From: an uncultured Bacteroides sp.
GTDB taxonomy: Bacteria; Bacteroidota; Bacteroidia; Bacteroidales; Bacteroidaceae
DNA: 61,156 bases
NCBI RefSeq assembly: GCF_910585845.1
Contig: NZ_CAJUHF010000020.1
Span: 1-61,156 of the forward strand
Direction: 5' to 3'
The position numbers and the translations under genes were made by a program. The notes under the pieces are model-generated. The model worked only from the letters and a program-made list of their open reading frames with translations. It searched no databases and had not been told where the DNA came from. Below, piece by piece: positions 1 to 8,506 of this stretch (the stretch's first letter is position 1; every line of letters starts with the position of its first letter).

Positions 1-34
1 AAAAACAGAAACAGTTGCTCCTTTCTGTTCAAAA
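1..34 (-). terminator. hairpin terminator downstream of the superoxide dismutase gene
   Basis: An 8-bp inverted repeat (AACAGAAA at 4-11, TTTCTGTT at 22-29) with a 10-nt loop. Read on the minus strand the stem is followed by a T run that reaches the window edge. It could end transcription from sodB across the short repeat array, or belong to a gene left of the window. Confidence 0.45.
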
Positions 35-60
35 AATGATAGTGGGATTTCATTCTATTA

Positions 61-145
61 CAACCTCAGTACTATAAAAGCCAACCTCAGCTTTACGAAA
101 GCTAAGGTCAACTTTATGAAGCTGAACCTTAACTTTCGTGAAGAG
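61..145. repeat. short palindrome array, about 21-bp period
   Basis: Four related cores (CTATAAAAG, CTTTACGAAAG, CTTTATGAAG, CTTTCGTGAAG) recur every 20-22 bp. Spacers such as AACCTCAG, TAAGGTCAA and TGAACCTTAA are themselves partly complementary. The array lies just past the 3' end of sodB. It resembles the array near 52.5 kb (shared AACTTTC/GTTGAACC words) and shares architecture, not sequence, with the 22-bp arrays elsewhere in the window. Confidence 0.6.
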
Positions 146-178
146 AGGGTGATCATGACTGATTTTCTGGTGATGTTG

Positions 179-763
179 TTATCGCATCCGACTACCCACG
201 ACGTCCCAATCAATGATGTCCCAAAGAGCATTAATATGGTCGGCACGGCGGTTTTGATAGTCGAGGTAATAGGAATGTTCCCAGACATCAAATCCTAATA
301 ATGGTGTGAAACCGGAGCGAACCGGATTGCTACCGTTAGCTTCTTTAGTGATGTGCAACTTGCCGTTTTTGTCTACCGACAACCATGCCCATCCGGAACC
401 GAACAGGCCGACAGCAGCTGCCGTAAATTCTTTCTTGAAGTTATCGAAACTTCCGAAATCATGTTTGATGGCCTCTGCCAATTTTCCAGTAGGCTCGTTG
501 TGGGCGGGCTTGGGAGAAAATTGCTGGAAGTAAAGGGTATGATTCAGGACTTGTCCGGCATTGTTGAAGATGGCTCCGTCGGGTGCGGTGGCCACTATGG
601 TCAGCAGGTCTTTGTTCTCATACTCTGTGCCTGGCACGAGATTATTGAGGTTGTTCACATACGTTTGCAAGTGCTTGCCATAATGATAATCTATGGTTTG
701 CTGACTGATTACAGGTTCCAATGCATTGTTTGCATACGGAAGTTTTGGCATTTCGTGAGTCAT
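179..763 (-). CDS. sodB: superoxide dismutase, Fe/cambialistic type
   Basis: Converts superoxide to oxygen and hydrogen peroxide in the cytoplasm. The 194-aa product has the full Fe/Mn SOD fold and all four metal ligands: H27 (in HYGKH), H75 (in NHTLYF), D159 and H163 (in FDVWEH). Q71, next to the second ligand (GQVLNH), matches the Fe or cambialistic SODs known from Bacteroides. The start was placed at MTHEMPKL because homologues begin there; an in-frame extension of 12 residues upstream looks like leader DNA. It is transcribed alone, with a repeat array and a hairpin just beyond the stop. No clear TAnnTTTG box was found upstream. The family is oxygen-inducible in Bacteroides, but that is not visible here. 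Confidence 0.95.
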   Translation of the reverse strand: MTHEMPKLPYANNALEPVISQQTIDYHYGKHLQTYVNNLNNLVPGTEYENKDLLTIVATAPDGAIFNNAGQVLNHTLYFQQFSPKPAHNEPTGKLAEAIKHDFGSFDNFKKEFTAAAVGLFGSGWAWLSVDKNGKLHITKEANGSNPVRSGFTPLLGFDVWEHSYYLDYQNRRADHINALWDIIDWDVVGSRMR

Positions 764-946
764 AACTATAAGCATTAAAGATGTTAATAATGTATTCATA
801 ATTTTTTATTTGAATTATATTTCTGGTAATACAACGATTGGCGGGTTGAAAATGTTCATTTGGAATGAATCTTAAATATTGATACAGAATTTGTCACGGT
901 TTTCCGTTACAAATAAAAATATATAAACGGAAATTTTGAAAAAAGG

Positions 947-977
947 TTTGCTCAAGTAAAAATAATGTGTATCTTTA
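947..977 (+). promoter_or_regulatory. Bacteroidetes-type promoter for the five-gene cluster
   Basis: -33 TTTG (947-950), 19-bp spacer, -7 TATCTTTA (970-977), close to the TAnnTTTG consensus. The predicted start of transcription is about 985, just before the ATG at 1002. No other two-box promoter was noticed before the end of the cluster. Confidence 0.65.
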
Positions 978-1001
978 GAGACTTTTTATGAATTTAGTAT
1001 T

Positions 1002-2765
1002 ATGGATAGAATATATTTGTTGGATGAAGTAACCAAAATCCGTCGGCTCCTCCTTGAAAAGGAGGGACGTTTCTCTTCAGAAGAATGCGAAAAGATAGCA
1101 GCTGTTTTAGAGATGGATAATGTCTTGCTGGTAGCCATGCTCGAAGCGATTCGGAAAGATTTGCTTTCCAAGAAGTTTGTGTTGGATATGAAGCAGGCAG
1201 AGCGCTTTCAGCTTTTGCGGAGTGCTCTTCAGAAGAATGCCGAACATGTTCTTATAAAGAAAATAACTCCTGAACTGATCGTGCTCGACGAGAACTTCAG
1301 GAAGTCTCAGGCTGATGAAGAGGCTTGCCGGGAAGCGGTGGGTAGATTGCGTTCTCTGATAGAACCGTATGCTGACAAAGTGCCTAAGTTAGTGAAGTAT
1401 CTGAATGAATATGCCGGCTTGTGTGAGGCGAATTTCCTGAACGTCGTGAAACTGAAAGTGCTTAGGATCAATCTTCGCTTCTTGCCGATATTGAAGGAAG
1501 TGAATGAATGGCAGACGGCATGCGATAATGTTTCTGATGAAAAGGCGTATTTGGAAATGGCCGAGCAGTTATACTTGAAGCATTCGTCGCTCTTTAAAAA
1601 AGAGGATATATATTACTTTGGCATTATTCGGGGAATATTGGATGCTTTCTATCGGGAATTGGGCAAAGAACCTGTTCAATTGGATGTCCCTGCAGAGATA
1701 ACTTTGTTGGAAGATGTTCAGCCGGAGATACCGGTTGCAGCTGAGGGAAAAGCGGAAGATACGGCTGAGGTGACGGAGGAGGCAGAAACTGAAGGGATTG
1801 CAACCGGAGCTGATTTGCCTGAGGCAGAACCGGAACAGCCGGTAGTAGAATCGGAACAATCGGCAGCAGAACCAAAGCCGAAACACGCGGAATTAGAATC
1901 AGAACAAGTAATTGAGCCGGAACAAGCAACCGAATCGGAACAAATATTGGGGTCTGAACAAATGGAACCTGAACAAATAGAATCTGAACAAATAGAACCT
2001 GATCCTGAACAAGTAGAACCAGAATCTGAACAGGCAGAATCTGAACCGGAGCCGGAAATGAAACAACCGGAGCCGATGTTGCCTGAACCGCAAATCAAGC
2101 CGTTTGATTCCGATGTACAAAAAGATATTCCTAAAGACCAGCAGAAATCCCGGAAGTCAGTTTATATAGCAGGCGGTTGTGCATTATTGGTTCTGGTTGC
2201 GGTCGGTGTGTATTTCGCAATCGGAATGAAACCGGAACCAGTGGGTACTGACACGACTACTGCAATAAAGGATACTTCGACCGTTGTACCGGTTGTTGCA
2301 TCGGAGACACCTCAGGCACTGGAAACAGCCGATTCGGAAAAGGCAGATTCAAAAAAATCCGATTCAAAGAAGAACGACTCTCAACCCTCGCTCCAAACAG
2401 AACAAAAGTCTCAGTCTTCGTCCCAGTCTCAGTCTCAGTCTTCATCTCAACCTCAATCGGAAACAAAGACCGCCGACAAGCCCGAACAGCAAGCCGAACC
2501 GGCAAAGAGTGAGAAAAAAGTCCAGGCCACATTGGAAACAGCCAGAGAGGCAACTCAGAATGGTGACTATAAAAAAGCATTCGACATTTATAAATCGCTG
2601 GCTAATGCCGGAAATGTAGAGGCGCAGTATTGTCTCGGTCTGATGTATGAGACAGGAACGGGTGTTGACATGGATATCTTTGAAGCAGTTGTATGGTATC
2701 GGAAGGCAAAGGCAAAGGGCTTTAAGCTGGCAGAACGTAAATTGCAGGAATTAGGTTACAATTAG
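1002..2765 (+). CDS. single-pass membrane protein with Glu/Gln/Pro repeats and C-terminal Sel1-like repeat
   Basis: Function unknown. The 587-aa product has three parts: a helical, soluble N-terminal domain (about 1-230); a long low-complexity stretch rich in SEQ/EPEQ units (about 235-375); and a transmembrane helix (about 384-407, SVYIAGGCALLVLVAVG) followed by a Ser/Lys/Gln-rich linker and a TPR/Sel1-like end (about 520-587, with AREATQNGDYKKAFDIY and AQYCLGLMYETGTG). There is no signal peptide, so the N-terminus is probably cytoplasmic and the Sel1 part lies across the membrane. Sel1 repeats bind proteins, which would suit a scaffold. It is the first gene of a same-strand set with the four that follow. 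The SEQ/EPEQ repeats could vary in length between strains. Confidence 0.75.
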   Translation: MDRIYLLDEVTKIRRLLLEKEGRFSSEECEKIAAVLEMDNVLLVAMLEAIRKDLLSKKFVLDMKQAERFQLLRSALQKNAEHVLIKKITPELIVLDENFRKSQADEEACREAVGRLRSLIEPYADKVPKLVKYLNEYAGLCEANFLNVVKLKVLRINLRFLPILKEVNEWQTACDNVSDEKAYLEMAEQLYLKHSSLFKKEDIYYFGIIRGILDAFYRELGKEPVQLDVPAEITLLEDVQPEIPVAAEGKAEDTAEVTEEAETEGIATGADLPEAEPEQPVVESEQSAAEPKPKHAELESEQVIEPEQATESEQILGSEQMEPEQIESEQIEPDPEQVEPESEQAESEPEPEMKQPEPMLPEPQIKPFDSDVQKDIPKDQQKSRKSVYIAGGCALLVLVAVGVYFAIGMKPEPVGTDTTTAIKDTSTVVPVVASETPQALETADSEKADSKKSDSKKNDSQPSLQTEQKSQSSSQSQSQSSSQPQSETKTADKPEQQAEPAKSEKKVQATLETAREATQNGDYKKAFDIYKSLANAGNVEAQYCLGLMYETGTGVDMDIFEAVVWYRKAKAKGFKLAERKLQELGYN

Positions 2766-2829
2766 AAATGTGGATCTTACATTGTTTACCATAAAACATA
2801 ATTTATTTATCATAAAAAACATATCAAGT

Positions 2830-5190
2830 ATGAAAGGAAAGATTTTTTCTTCTTCGCAAGATTTGTATCAAGATCAAGCGAAGATCCTTTTTGACTTCTA
2901 TAAGGATGCGGCGGAACGAATAGTGTCGCAAGAAGAAGAACTGGAAAAGGAGATGGAAGTGCTGAAGAACTCGATTGCACAGCATGCGGAAGGTAAGAAG
3001 AAAGCCATGACGCAAATGTACGTGGGAATCGGTATTTTTGTTGTCGGACTGATATTGATAGCAGTAATGGGTATATTGGGTATTGCCATTGTTGCGGGAG
3101 GCCTCTATTGGGGAATAAAAAGCTATACTTCATCCAAATCCAGTACGAAATCGATAGAAAGTGTCGGGAAGAATCTGAAAGAATTGGAAGACAAACACCG
3201 CCGGATATTCAGAGATTACAAGATTGAGAAGATGGGAGTGGTCTACGTGCCTGTGGCAAGTCAGGTTCCCTTTGAGAATAAGAGCTTCGTGATCGACCAT
3301 ACCGGAAATAGCCCGGTACAGAATTTTGAGCTGCAGTTAGTCAATAATCAAGGGGCACTGTCGGAAAAGCTACGTGAGCTGGATGAACTCTCTACTGTAG
3401 CACCTTTGGTGGAGGACAGCAAAGACGTGGAGGAGATCTCTACTGAAAACTATTCCGCCTCTATACCTAAAGTGAAGTTCTACGATTATTTCGGTCGTAT
3501 GGACCGCAACTTGCGCGACAGTGCTTATTACCTGTCCGATGTGCATACGGTTTCCGTGGGAATGCCCGTGATTTCTCCCGAGTCACCGGTCATTGCTTAT
3601 CTGAACGAATATGGTACTGCCAATCCCTCAGGAGCGCCTGTGCTGAATATCTTCGATACGGCCGCATACGATAAAGAGATAGAACAGTTCAACTCATTGA
3701 ATGCAATGCGCCGTTCGTTGTCCGATCAGAGTGAGCAGTTTGAAGATGTATTGCGGCGCCTGATATCCAACGTCGGTTATGCCGTGCAGACTATTGCTGC
3801 GGCAAAAGTCAAGTCGACCAATTCGCTGGTGGACAGTTCCAATCAGTTGCTGTTTACTATTCTGAAGACCTCTTACAATCACTATTCGCCCAAGCTGGAG
3901 AAGGATGAGTTGGAGAAGATACGCCAGACGAACTTCAACTTCCGCGATACGGTGGAGAACTATACTCCCTTCCAACTGAAAGAGAGTTCGCGTGTACGCT
4001 ACGACATGAAAGACCATTCATGGGTTGCGGAAGACGGCAGCCGTACGACAATGCCATACGGCATCAGCCAGATACAGGAAGAGATTGTAGCGCCGATCGT
4101 GCAAAATCTGTTGGCCGAAACACGCCTGAACCGGTTGGATATATACAATGACATTGATAACCAGAAGCGGGATTACCTGAACCAGTGGCATCGGGAGACC
4201 CAGGACTTCTACGGGCGTAACCGTACTTCGGGCGACGACCTTATTAACATCATGCGTAGCAATCTGACGAAGTTCCTCGCCGCACAGTCCACCTTTGAAC
4301 GTCTTGACCGGATGAAATCGCGTATGTTGCAACAGATGATGGACGACGACATGCAGGAGCTGGAAGGGCATGCTGAAGAACAACTGGAGAATAATCTGCA
4401 GAAGTTTGCCGAACAGTCCGATTCGTTCAAGCAGACACAGGATGAATTTAAACTTTATATGCGGGAATTACAGGAGAATATAAACCAGAAAGCTACGGAA
4501 TATGGATATATTGAATATTTCGATGCCAGTCTTCGTGACGGATTAGCTAAGCAGATTGTGGTTGCCAATGACAACGTTGCACTGCTGGACGACCGTCGGA
4601 GACCTTTGGCAGGTATCAATCCATTCTATGCGTTTGCTTCCAGCATTCCGCCTGCTCCGGCCGTTGAGGATTGTGTAGAAGAGTATATAACTATAGATAT
4701 TGCCCGGGTAGCTACTGATTCTTTGCAGGAGATTGCAGAAAACAGCCAGGAGGTGACGCCGGACCAACATGCAGAACTGGTGGACGACAGCGAGGCAATG
4801 GAAGTCTCGGCATACGCTCCACAGGCCGGGGAAGAGGTTGAACAAAAAGAGGATGTTGCGGAAGAGATGATTATTACGGAAGAAGTAGTTTCCGAAACTT
4901 CGGAAATTTCAGAAGAAACGAAGATAACCGAAGAACCTGAGACTTCTACCACTACTACCTCCGAGGCTTCTGTTACTTGTGAGGTTCCTGAAGTTACTGA
5001 GATCACAGAAGAGCCTGCAACTTCAACTTCTTCAACTCCCGTTACTCCTGAAGAATCTGTAACTCCTGCCGTTCTTGAGGAACCAGCCGTACAGGATGCT
5101 TTGAGCGATCTGGATGATCTGGACGATTTGGACGACCTTAGTGACTTGGACGATTTAGACGACCTGAACGCCTCCGAGAAAGATAAATAG
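2830..5190 (+). CDS. large membrane-anchored coiled-coil protein of unknown function with acidic DLDD-repeat tail
   Basis: I do not recognise this family. The start was placed at MKGKIFSSSQ, giving 786 aa; 20 codons in frame upstream look non-coding. An N-terminal coiled coil (about 15-60) leads into a glycine-rich hydrophobic hairpin (about 62-97, two short helices). A large mostly helical body (about 100-600) follows, including VQTIAAAKVK (about residue 318). That motif recurs almost exactly in the next gene. The end is Thr/Glu-rich (about 640-750) and finishes in a DLDDLDDLDDL-type tail, which could bind cations or basic partners. It has no recognisable ATPase or GTPase motif. It sits 64 bp after the Sel1 protein gene and 29 bp before the next, so co-transcription is likely. 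Confidence 0.75.
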   Translation: MKGKIFSSSQDLYQDQAKILFDFYKDAAERIVSQEEELEKEMEVLKNSIAQHAEGKKKAMTQMYVGIGIFVVGLILIAVMGILGIAIVAGGLYWGIKSYTSSKSSTKSIESVGKNLKELEDKHRRIFRDYKIEKMGVVYVPVASQVPFENKSFVIDHTGNSPVQNFELQLVNNQGALSEKLRELDELSTVAPLVEDSKDVEEISTENYSASIPKVKFYDYFGRMDRNLRDSAYYLSDVHTVSVGMPVISPESPVIAYLNEYGTANPSGAPVLNIFDTAAYDKEIEQFNSLNAMRRSLSDQSEQFEDVLRRLISNVGYAVQTIAAAKVKSTNSLVDSSNQLLFTILKTSYNHYSPKLEKDELEKIRQTNFNFRDTVENYTPFQLKESSRVRYDMKDHSWVAEDGSRTTMPYGISQIQEEIVAPIVQNLLAETRLNRLDIYNDIDNQKRDYLNQWHRETQDFYGRNRTSGDDLINIMRSNLTKFLAAQSTFERLDRMKSRMLQQMMDDDMQELEGHAEEQLENNLQKFAEQSDSFKQTQDEFKLYMRELQENINQKATEYGYIEYFDASLRDGLAKQIVVANDNVALLDDRRRPLAGINPFYAFASSIPPAPAVEDCVEEYITIDIARVATDSLQEIAENSQEVTPDQHAELVDDSEAMEVSAYAPQAGEEVEQKEDVAEEMIITEEVVSETSEISEETKITEEPETSTTTTSEASVTCEVPEVTEITEEPATSTSSTPVTPEESVTPAVLEEPAVQDALSDLDDLDDLDDLSDLDDLDDLNASEKDK

Positions 5191-5219
5191 CATGCAATGA
5201 ACCTGAAAAATTAAAGATT

Positions 5220-6149
5220 ATGGCTAAATATGATGTTACAGTCGACACCCGCGACATGGCTAACAAGATAGATACCGTATCCAACAAAGTCAGCGGGGTC
5301 ACTACAGCGGTCGTTGCTATGGAGACGGCTGTCATAGCTGCCGAGAGGGACGCTACGAACAGGCTGTGCAAAAGGTTGAACAAGGGATTCTTTTCATTGG
5401 TCACTTCCCAGATTGAGCAGAAGAATGCTACCGCGTTGAGTTCGGTGAATGCGTATGCTTCCGAGCTGATGCAGCAACAGGAAGCACTGCTGGATCTGAA
5501 AAAGAGGATGGGAGATGACTTCCTGATTTTGACAGAACGTTACTCCAAACTGTTTAGAGGTTTGAATGTAGCTCTTCACAACCGTATACATGAACTGGAC
5601 AAGCCTGTCATCCGTTTTTGCGAACAGGACGTGGCGACCACGTTGGGGCGCGTGAACAATCAGATCGCTTCCGTACCGGTCAACCAGATCGAATCCTTGG
5701 CTACCGTTCAGACCATTGCTGCGGCACATGTCAAGCGGAATGCACAGATGCTGATTGGGAAAATGACTCAATTCCTCACTACCTGCAAGCAGCAAAGCAC
5801 CAAGATGCAGCGTATCAAACTGAACTCTTTCGTAGGCAAACCAGTTCTCAGATATCTGCCGGCCATCCTGTTGCAGAAACGAGAAGAAAGCGGAGAGATT
5901 GCGGAAACTTGTCTGCCACAAGATTTGGAACAACTTATCGGCACGTCTTCCTGCACAAGGATGCAAGAAAGTATGGCGCGGAAGATAGAGAATAACGGAT
6001 GGGAGAATGTCTCCGAAGAGTCTCGGCGGATGGTGATCGGAGAACTGGAACGCCTGATAACTGCTTCCGATCTTGGCGAAAGAGTGAAGGAGAACATGAA
6101 GAGACTTATGGCCCAGAACGAAAGTTGGCTTAACATGAAGGAGGGCTGA
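5220..6149 (+). CDS. soluble helical protein, paralogue of the next gene
   Basis: Function unknown; 309 aa with no signal peptide or membrane segment. Residues 50-140 (LNKGFFSLVTSQIEQKNA ... DDFLILTERYSKLF) align with the neighbouring 335-aa product (ISKGFLGYITASLDMQNM ... DDYDILTTRYSGIF), so the two are paralogues. It also carries VQTIAAAHVK (about residue 162), shared with the upstream 786-aa membrane protein. The repeated fold suggests subunits of one assembly; that is inference. The stop is followed two bases later by the start of the next gene, which implies translational coupling. Confidence 0.75.
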   Translation: MAKYDVTVDTRDMANKIDTVSNKVSGVTTAVVAMETAVIAAERDATNRLCKRLNKGFFSLVTSQIEQKNATALSSVNAYASELMQQQEALLDLKKRMGDDFLILTERYSKLFRGLNVALHNRIHELDKPVIRFCEQDVATTLGRVNNQIASVPVNQIESLATVQTIAAAHVKRNAQMLIGKMTQFLTTCKQQSTKMQRIKLNSFVGKPVLRYLPAILLQKREESGEIAETCLPQDLEQLIGTSSCTRMQESMARKIENNGWENVSEESRRMVIGELERLITASDLGERVKENMKRLMAQNESWLNMKEG

Positions 6150-6151
6150 GT

Positions 6152-7159
6152 ATGGGAGTAAGAAGACATATCATTCACGACGTGATACGGAAGAGTGAGA
6201 CTGTGACACTCACCGTGGGCGACAAGTCGGCTTCGAAAACCGTCACTTTGGAAGAGCCTATCGACATTTATCTGGAGATAGATGATAGTCCTTATAATAG
6301 CAGTGTGCAGGATTGTGCCCAGCACATTGAGAGTCTGCGCAACTCGGTCGTGGCGTGTAACACGGCGGAGGTTGCCCACAAAATAGCTTCTACGCAACAG
6401 ATAGCCAAACACATATCCAAGGGATTCTTGGGATATATAACCGCAAGTCTGGACATGCAGAACATGGAAGAGAAATCCAGCGTAGAAGCTGTGGTTGCCG
6501 AGTTGCAGTCACAGTCCGATGAGTTGGGAAACCGCAAACTGGTGATGGAAGACGACTACGACATCCTGACCACCCGCTACTCCGGCATCTTCGGTAATCT
6601 GGACCGCGAATTGGAACAGCGCATACACATGTTGCTGGAGCCTTGCTTCCGTTTCGTGGAAAGTAGCGCACGGGAACAGTTGCGCAATACGGAATCTTCA
6701 CTTTCGGCAATGGCGCTCGTGGGGCATAAAGAACAGTTGGATACCCAGGCACGCCTTTCGGCACTGAAAGTGAAGCAGCGTGCAGCAGGATTGATAGACA
6801 GTGCGAAGCGCTATCTGATAGGGCAGAAACAGTTGGCAAGCCATATCGAACGCGTGTTGGTGAGTGGATGCAAGAATGCCCGTTGGATGCTTCCGGTGGT
6901 GTTTGTAGAGAAAGTCACCGGTGCGGGAGACGGTCGGGAAACCGGAGTCGTGATGAACGAGCAAACCGTACGCATGGGGGTGAACGAAGGGAAAGTGCTT
7001 CAGAATGTCCGCCAGTCTGTCATACCCGATATGACAACGGAGGAGAAGCGTACCATTGGGCGGCATTTGGAAAGAGAGATTCAGAAGTTAGGTACCTCGG
7101 AACACAATTGCCGGGTGGCAGCGATGATGCGAAAGCTCGCCGTCAATTATTTGCCGTAG
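6152..7159 (+). CDS. soluble helical protein, paralogue of the preceding gene
   Basis: Function unknown; 335 aa and predicted cytoplasmic. The N-terminal 50 residues are beta-rich and basic (VRRHIIHDVIRKSETVTLTV) and have no counterpart in the paralogue. The central helical part (about 85-165) matches the preceding gene, including the KGF, DDYDILTTRYS and RIHMLLEPCFRFVE segments. A weaker copy of the VQTIAAAxVK motif is present (ARLSALKVK). The start follows the upstream stop by two bases. Duplication followed by divergence inside the operon is the simplest reading. Confidence 0.75.
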   Translation: MGVRRHIIHDVIRKSETVTLTVGDKSASKTVTLEEPIDIYLEIDDSPYNSSVQDCAQHIESLRNSVVACNTAEVAHKIASTQQIAKHISKGFLGYITASLDMQNMEEKSSVEAVVAELQSQSDELGNRKLVMEDDYDILTTRYSGIFGNLDRELEQRIHMLLEPCFRFVESSAREQLRNTESSLSAMALVGHKEQLDTQARLSALKVKQRAAGLIDSAKRYLIGQKQLASHIERVLVSGCKNARWMLPVVFVEKVTGAGDGRETGVVMNEQTVRMGVNEGKVLQNVRQSVIPDMTTEEKRTIGRHLEREIQKLGTSEHNCRVAAMMRKLAVNYLP

Positions 7160-7238
7160 AGTAATGCACAGTATCTCTGTGTATTGCAGTGCCGGTATCT
7201 GGGGAACAAATAAGCTATATAAATATGGAGAAAAAGAT

Positions 7239-8210
7239 ATGAAAGAATTGAAAGTAATAAGTCTGGAGAATGGAGTGATATTGAGTGAGAACCTGGTGAA
7301 AGGCTCCATTCTTCCCCGTACGTCTGCGGAGTTGGAGAGGGACGTACTGATACAGAACGATACTATAGTAGAAGGGGCGGTCTATGCCCGCAAACTGGAG
7401 ATACAGAATGGAGATGTAGAGATCGGCGGAGCGGTGTTTACCAAACTGGAGTGCCACATCAGCAATGGCGCAAAGGGAAACATCATTCTGCGCAAGACGG
7501 TTGCCACGTCGGACTCGTTAGTGTCGTATGCCCGCGATTGCCGTCTGATGTTCATGGCAGACATCAACGGAAAGACGGTGAAGCTCTGCAATGCTTTCGT
7601 GGCAGGCAGCATCTTTGCGGACGAGGTCGTGCTGGAAGATTGTATCGTGCTGGGTGGTGTTTTCGCCACAGCCAAACTGAATATGAAGGATTGCATTGTA
7701 GGAACCTTCAATGCGAAGACGGTAGCAGTGAGCGGAGATATCAAGCTATTGTTGCCCAGTGCATTCAGCGGTGAGGAGATGCAAGTGATGAGCGAGGCAA
7801 GGCTGTTTAATCTGAGCCTGGCAGACTTGGGTGCCTTGTATGCGGGAATGCCTGAGATGGAGAATACGGGTATCATCGAGATGAACACATATTCGGACGA
7901 GCAGGAGTCTCAATTGTTTGAGGGAGACGAGAAAGTATTGGTGCACTGTTACTCGGTAGTCGGCAAGGTGCTGGCTGCTGATTTGGTCAATGTAGACAAA
8001 TTGAAGAATCATTTTCTGATAGGTGCCACTGCACTGGGTAGCCAACTGCTGAAGACCTACGACTTGGGTGTGGATGCGAATGGAAAAGTTTGTGAGATTA
8101 TACCGGAGAAGGTGGCAGACTTTTTCTTCGATCTTTTGCACGGGAAGATCAGCGTACGGACGCTGGACGGTTCGTTCTCCATTCAGGAGATCGCCCGGCG
8201 CTTGGAATAG
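7239..8210 (+). CDS. bactofilin/polymer-forming-like beta-helix protein
   Basis: 323 aa, started at MKELKVISLENG; an in-frame extension of 25 codons upstream looks non-coding. Residues about 30-170 are a run of short beta-rich repeats with alternating hydrophobic residues and frequent Gly/Asp turns (for example VEGAVYARKLEIQNGDVEIGG, then VFTKLECHISNG, VAGSIFADEVVLEDCIV). This resembles the right-handed beta-helix of bactofilins, which polymerise without nucleotide. The C-terminal half (about 200-323) is a separate alpha/beta part with no match I can name. As last gene of the cluster it may give the system a filament or scaffold. The bactofilin link is pattern-based and unproven; a generic beta-helix is the alternative. 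Confidence 0.6.
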   Translation: MKELKVISLENGVILSENLVKGSILPRTSAELERDVLIQNDTIVEGAVYARKLEIQNGDVEIGGAVFTKLECHISNGAKGNIILRKTVATSDSLVSYARDCRLMFMADINGKTVKLCNAFVAGSIFADEVVLEDCIVLGGVFATAKLNMKDCIVGTFNAKTVAVSGDIKLLLPSAFSGEEMQVMSEARLFNLSLADLGALYAGMPEMENTGIIEMNTYSDEQESQLFEGDEKVLVHCYSVVGKVLAADLVNVDKLKNHFLIGATALGSQLLKTYDLGVDANGKVCEIIPEKVADFFFDLLHGKISVRTLDGSFSIQEIARRLE

Positions 8211-8218
8211 GAGCGTAT

Positions 8219-8239
8219 GTGCTAAGTAAAGTATAGCAC
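8219..8239. other. small hairpin GTGCTA/TAGCAC after the five-gene cluster
   Basis: GTGCTA (8219-8224) and TAGCAC (8234-8239) enclose 9 nt. The same hexamers recur in the opposite order at 8408-8428 in the leader of the porin gene. Confidence 0.45.
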
Positions 8240-8250
8240 GAGCACGCGCG

Positions 8251-8308
8251 AATGGAGCGGGTTTTGTGGATTTTCTTCTTTGGTTAGTCCGTAAAACACT
8301 GCTCCATT
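8251..8308 (+). terminator. long hairpin, possible terminator of the five-gene cluster
   Basis: AATGGAGC (8251-8258) pairs with GCTCCATT (8301-8308), extended inside by GTTTT/AAAAC. No strong T run follows, so termination efficiency is uncertain. Confidence 0.4.
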
Positions 8309-8362
8309 TGTGTCTGAGATAGATTGCCTCTCATTTCGACTGAAAAAACAGGTATCTTCCTA

Positions 8363-8392
8363 TTGTCGTTTCGGAACATAATGATATATTTG
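8363..8392 (+). promoter_or_regulatory. promoter of the porin/transporter pair
   Basis: -33 TTG (8363-8365), 19-bp spacer, -7 TATATTTG (8385-8392): a near-perfect Bacteroidetes promoter. It predicts a leader of about 108 nt that contains the TAGCAC/GTGCTA hairpin (8408-8428). Confidence 0.7.
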
Positions 8393-8407
8393 CATCTGTA
8401 AATGGGG

Positions 8408-8428
8408 TAGCACAATGATGAAGTGCTA
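8408..8428 (+). other. leader hairpin upstream of the porin gene
   Basis: TAGCAC (8408-8413), 9-nt loop, GTGCTA (8423-8428), followed at once by TATCA/TGATA. It lies about 10 nt past the predicted transcript start. The surrounding leader matches no riboswitch class I know, but its position would suit control of the mRNA. Confidence 0.4.
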
Positions 8429-8506
8429 TCATATTGATAGCTAATATGCGAAAAGGGCAGCCTCATAGAATAAAATGTTTAAAACTTTAACAAAACAGAT
8501 GATGCT

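Noticed and set aside
1002..8210. Anti-phage defence island
   Set aside because: No nuclease, TIR, NTPase, helicase or modification motif was found; proteins look structural, so I do not claim defence.
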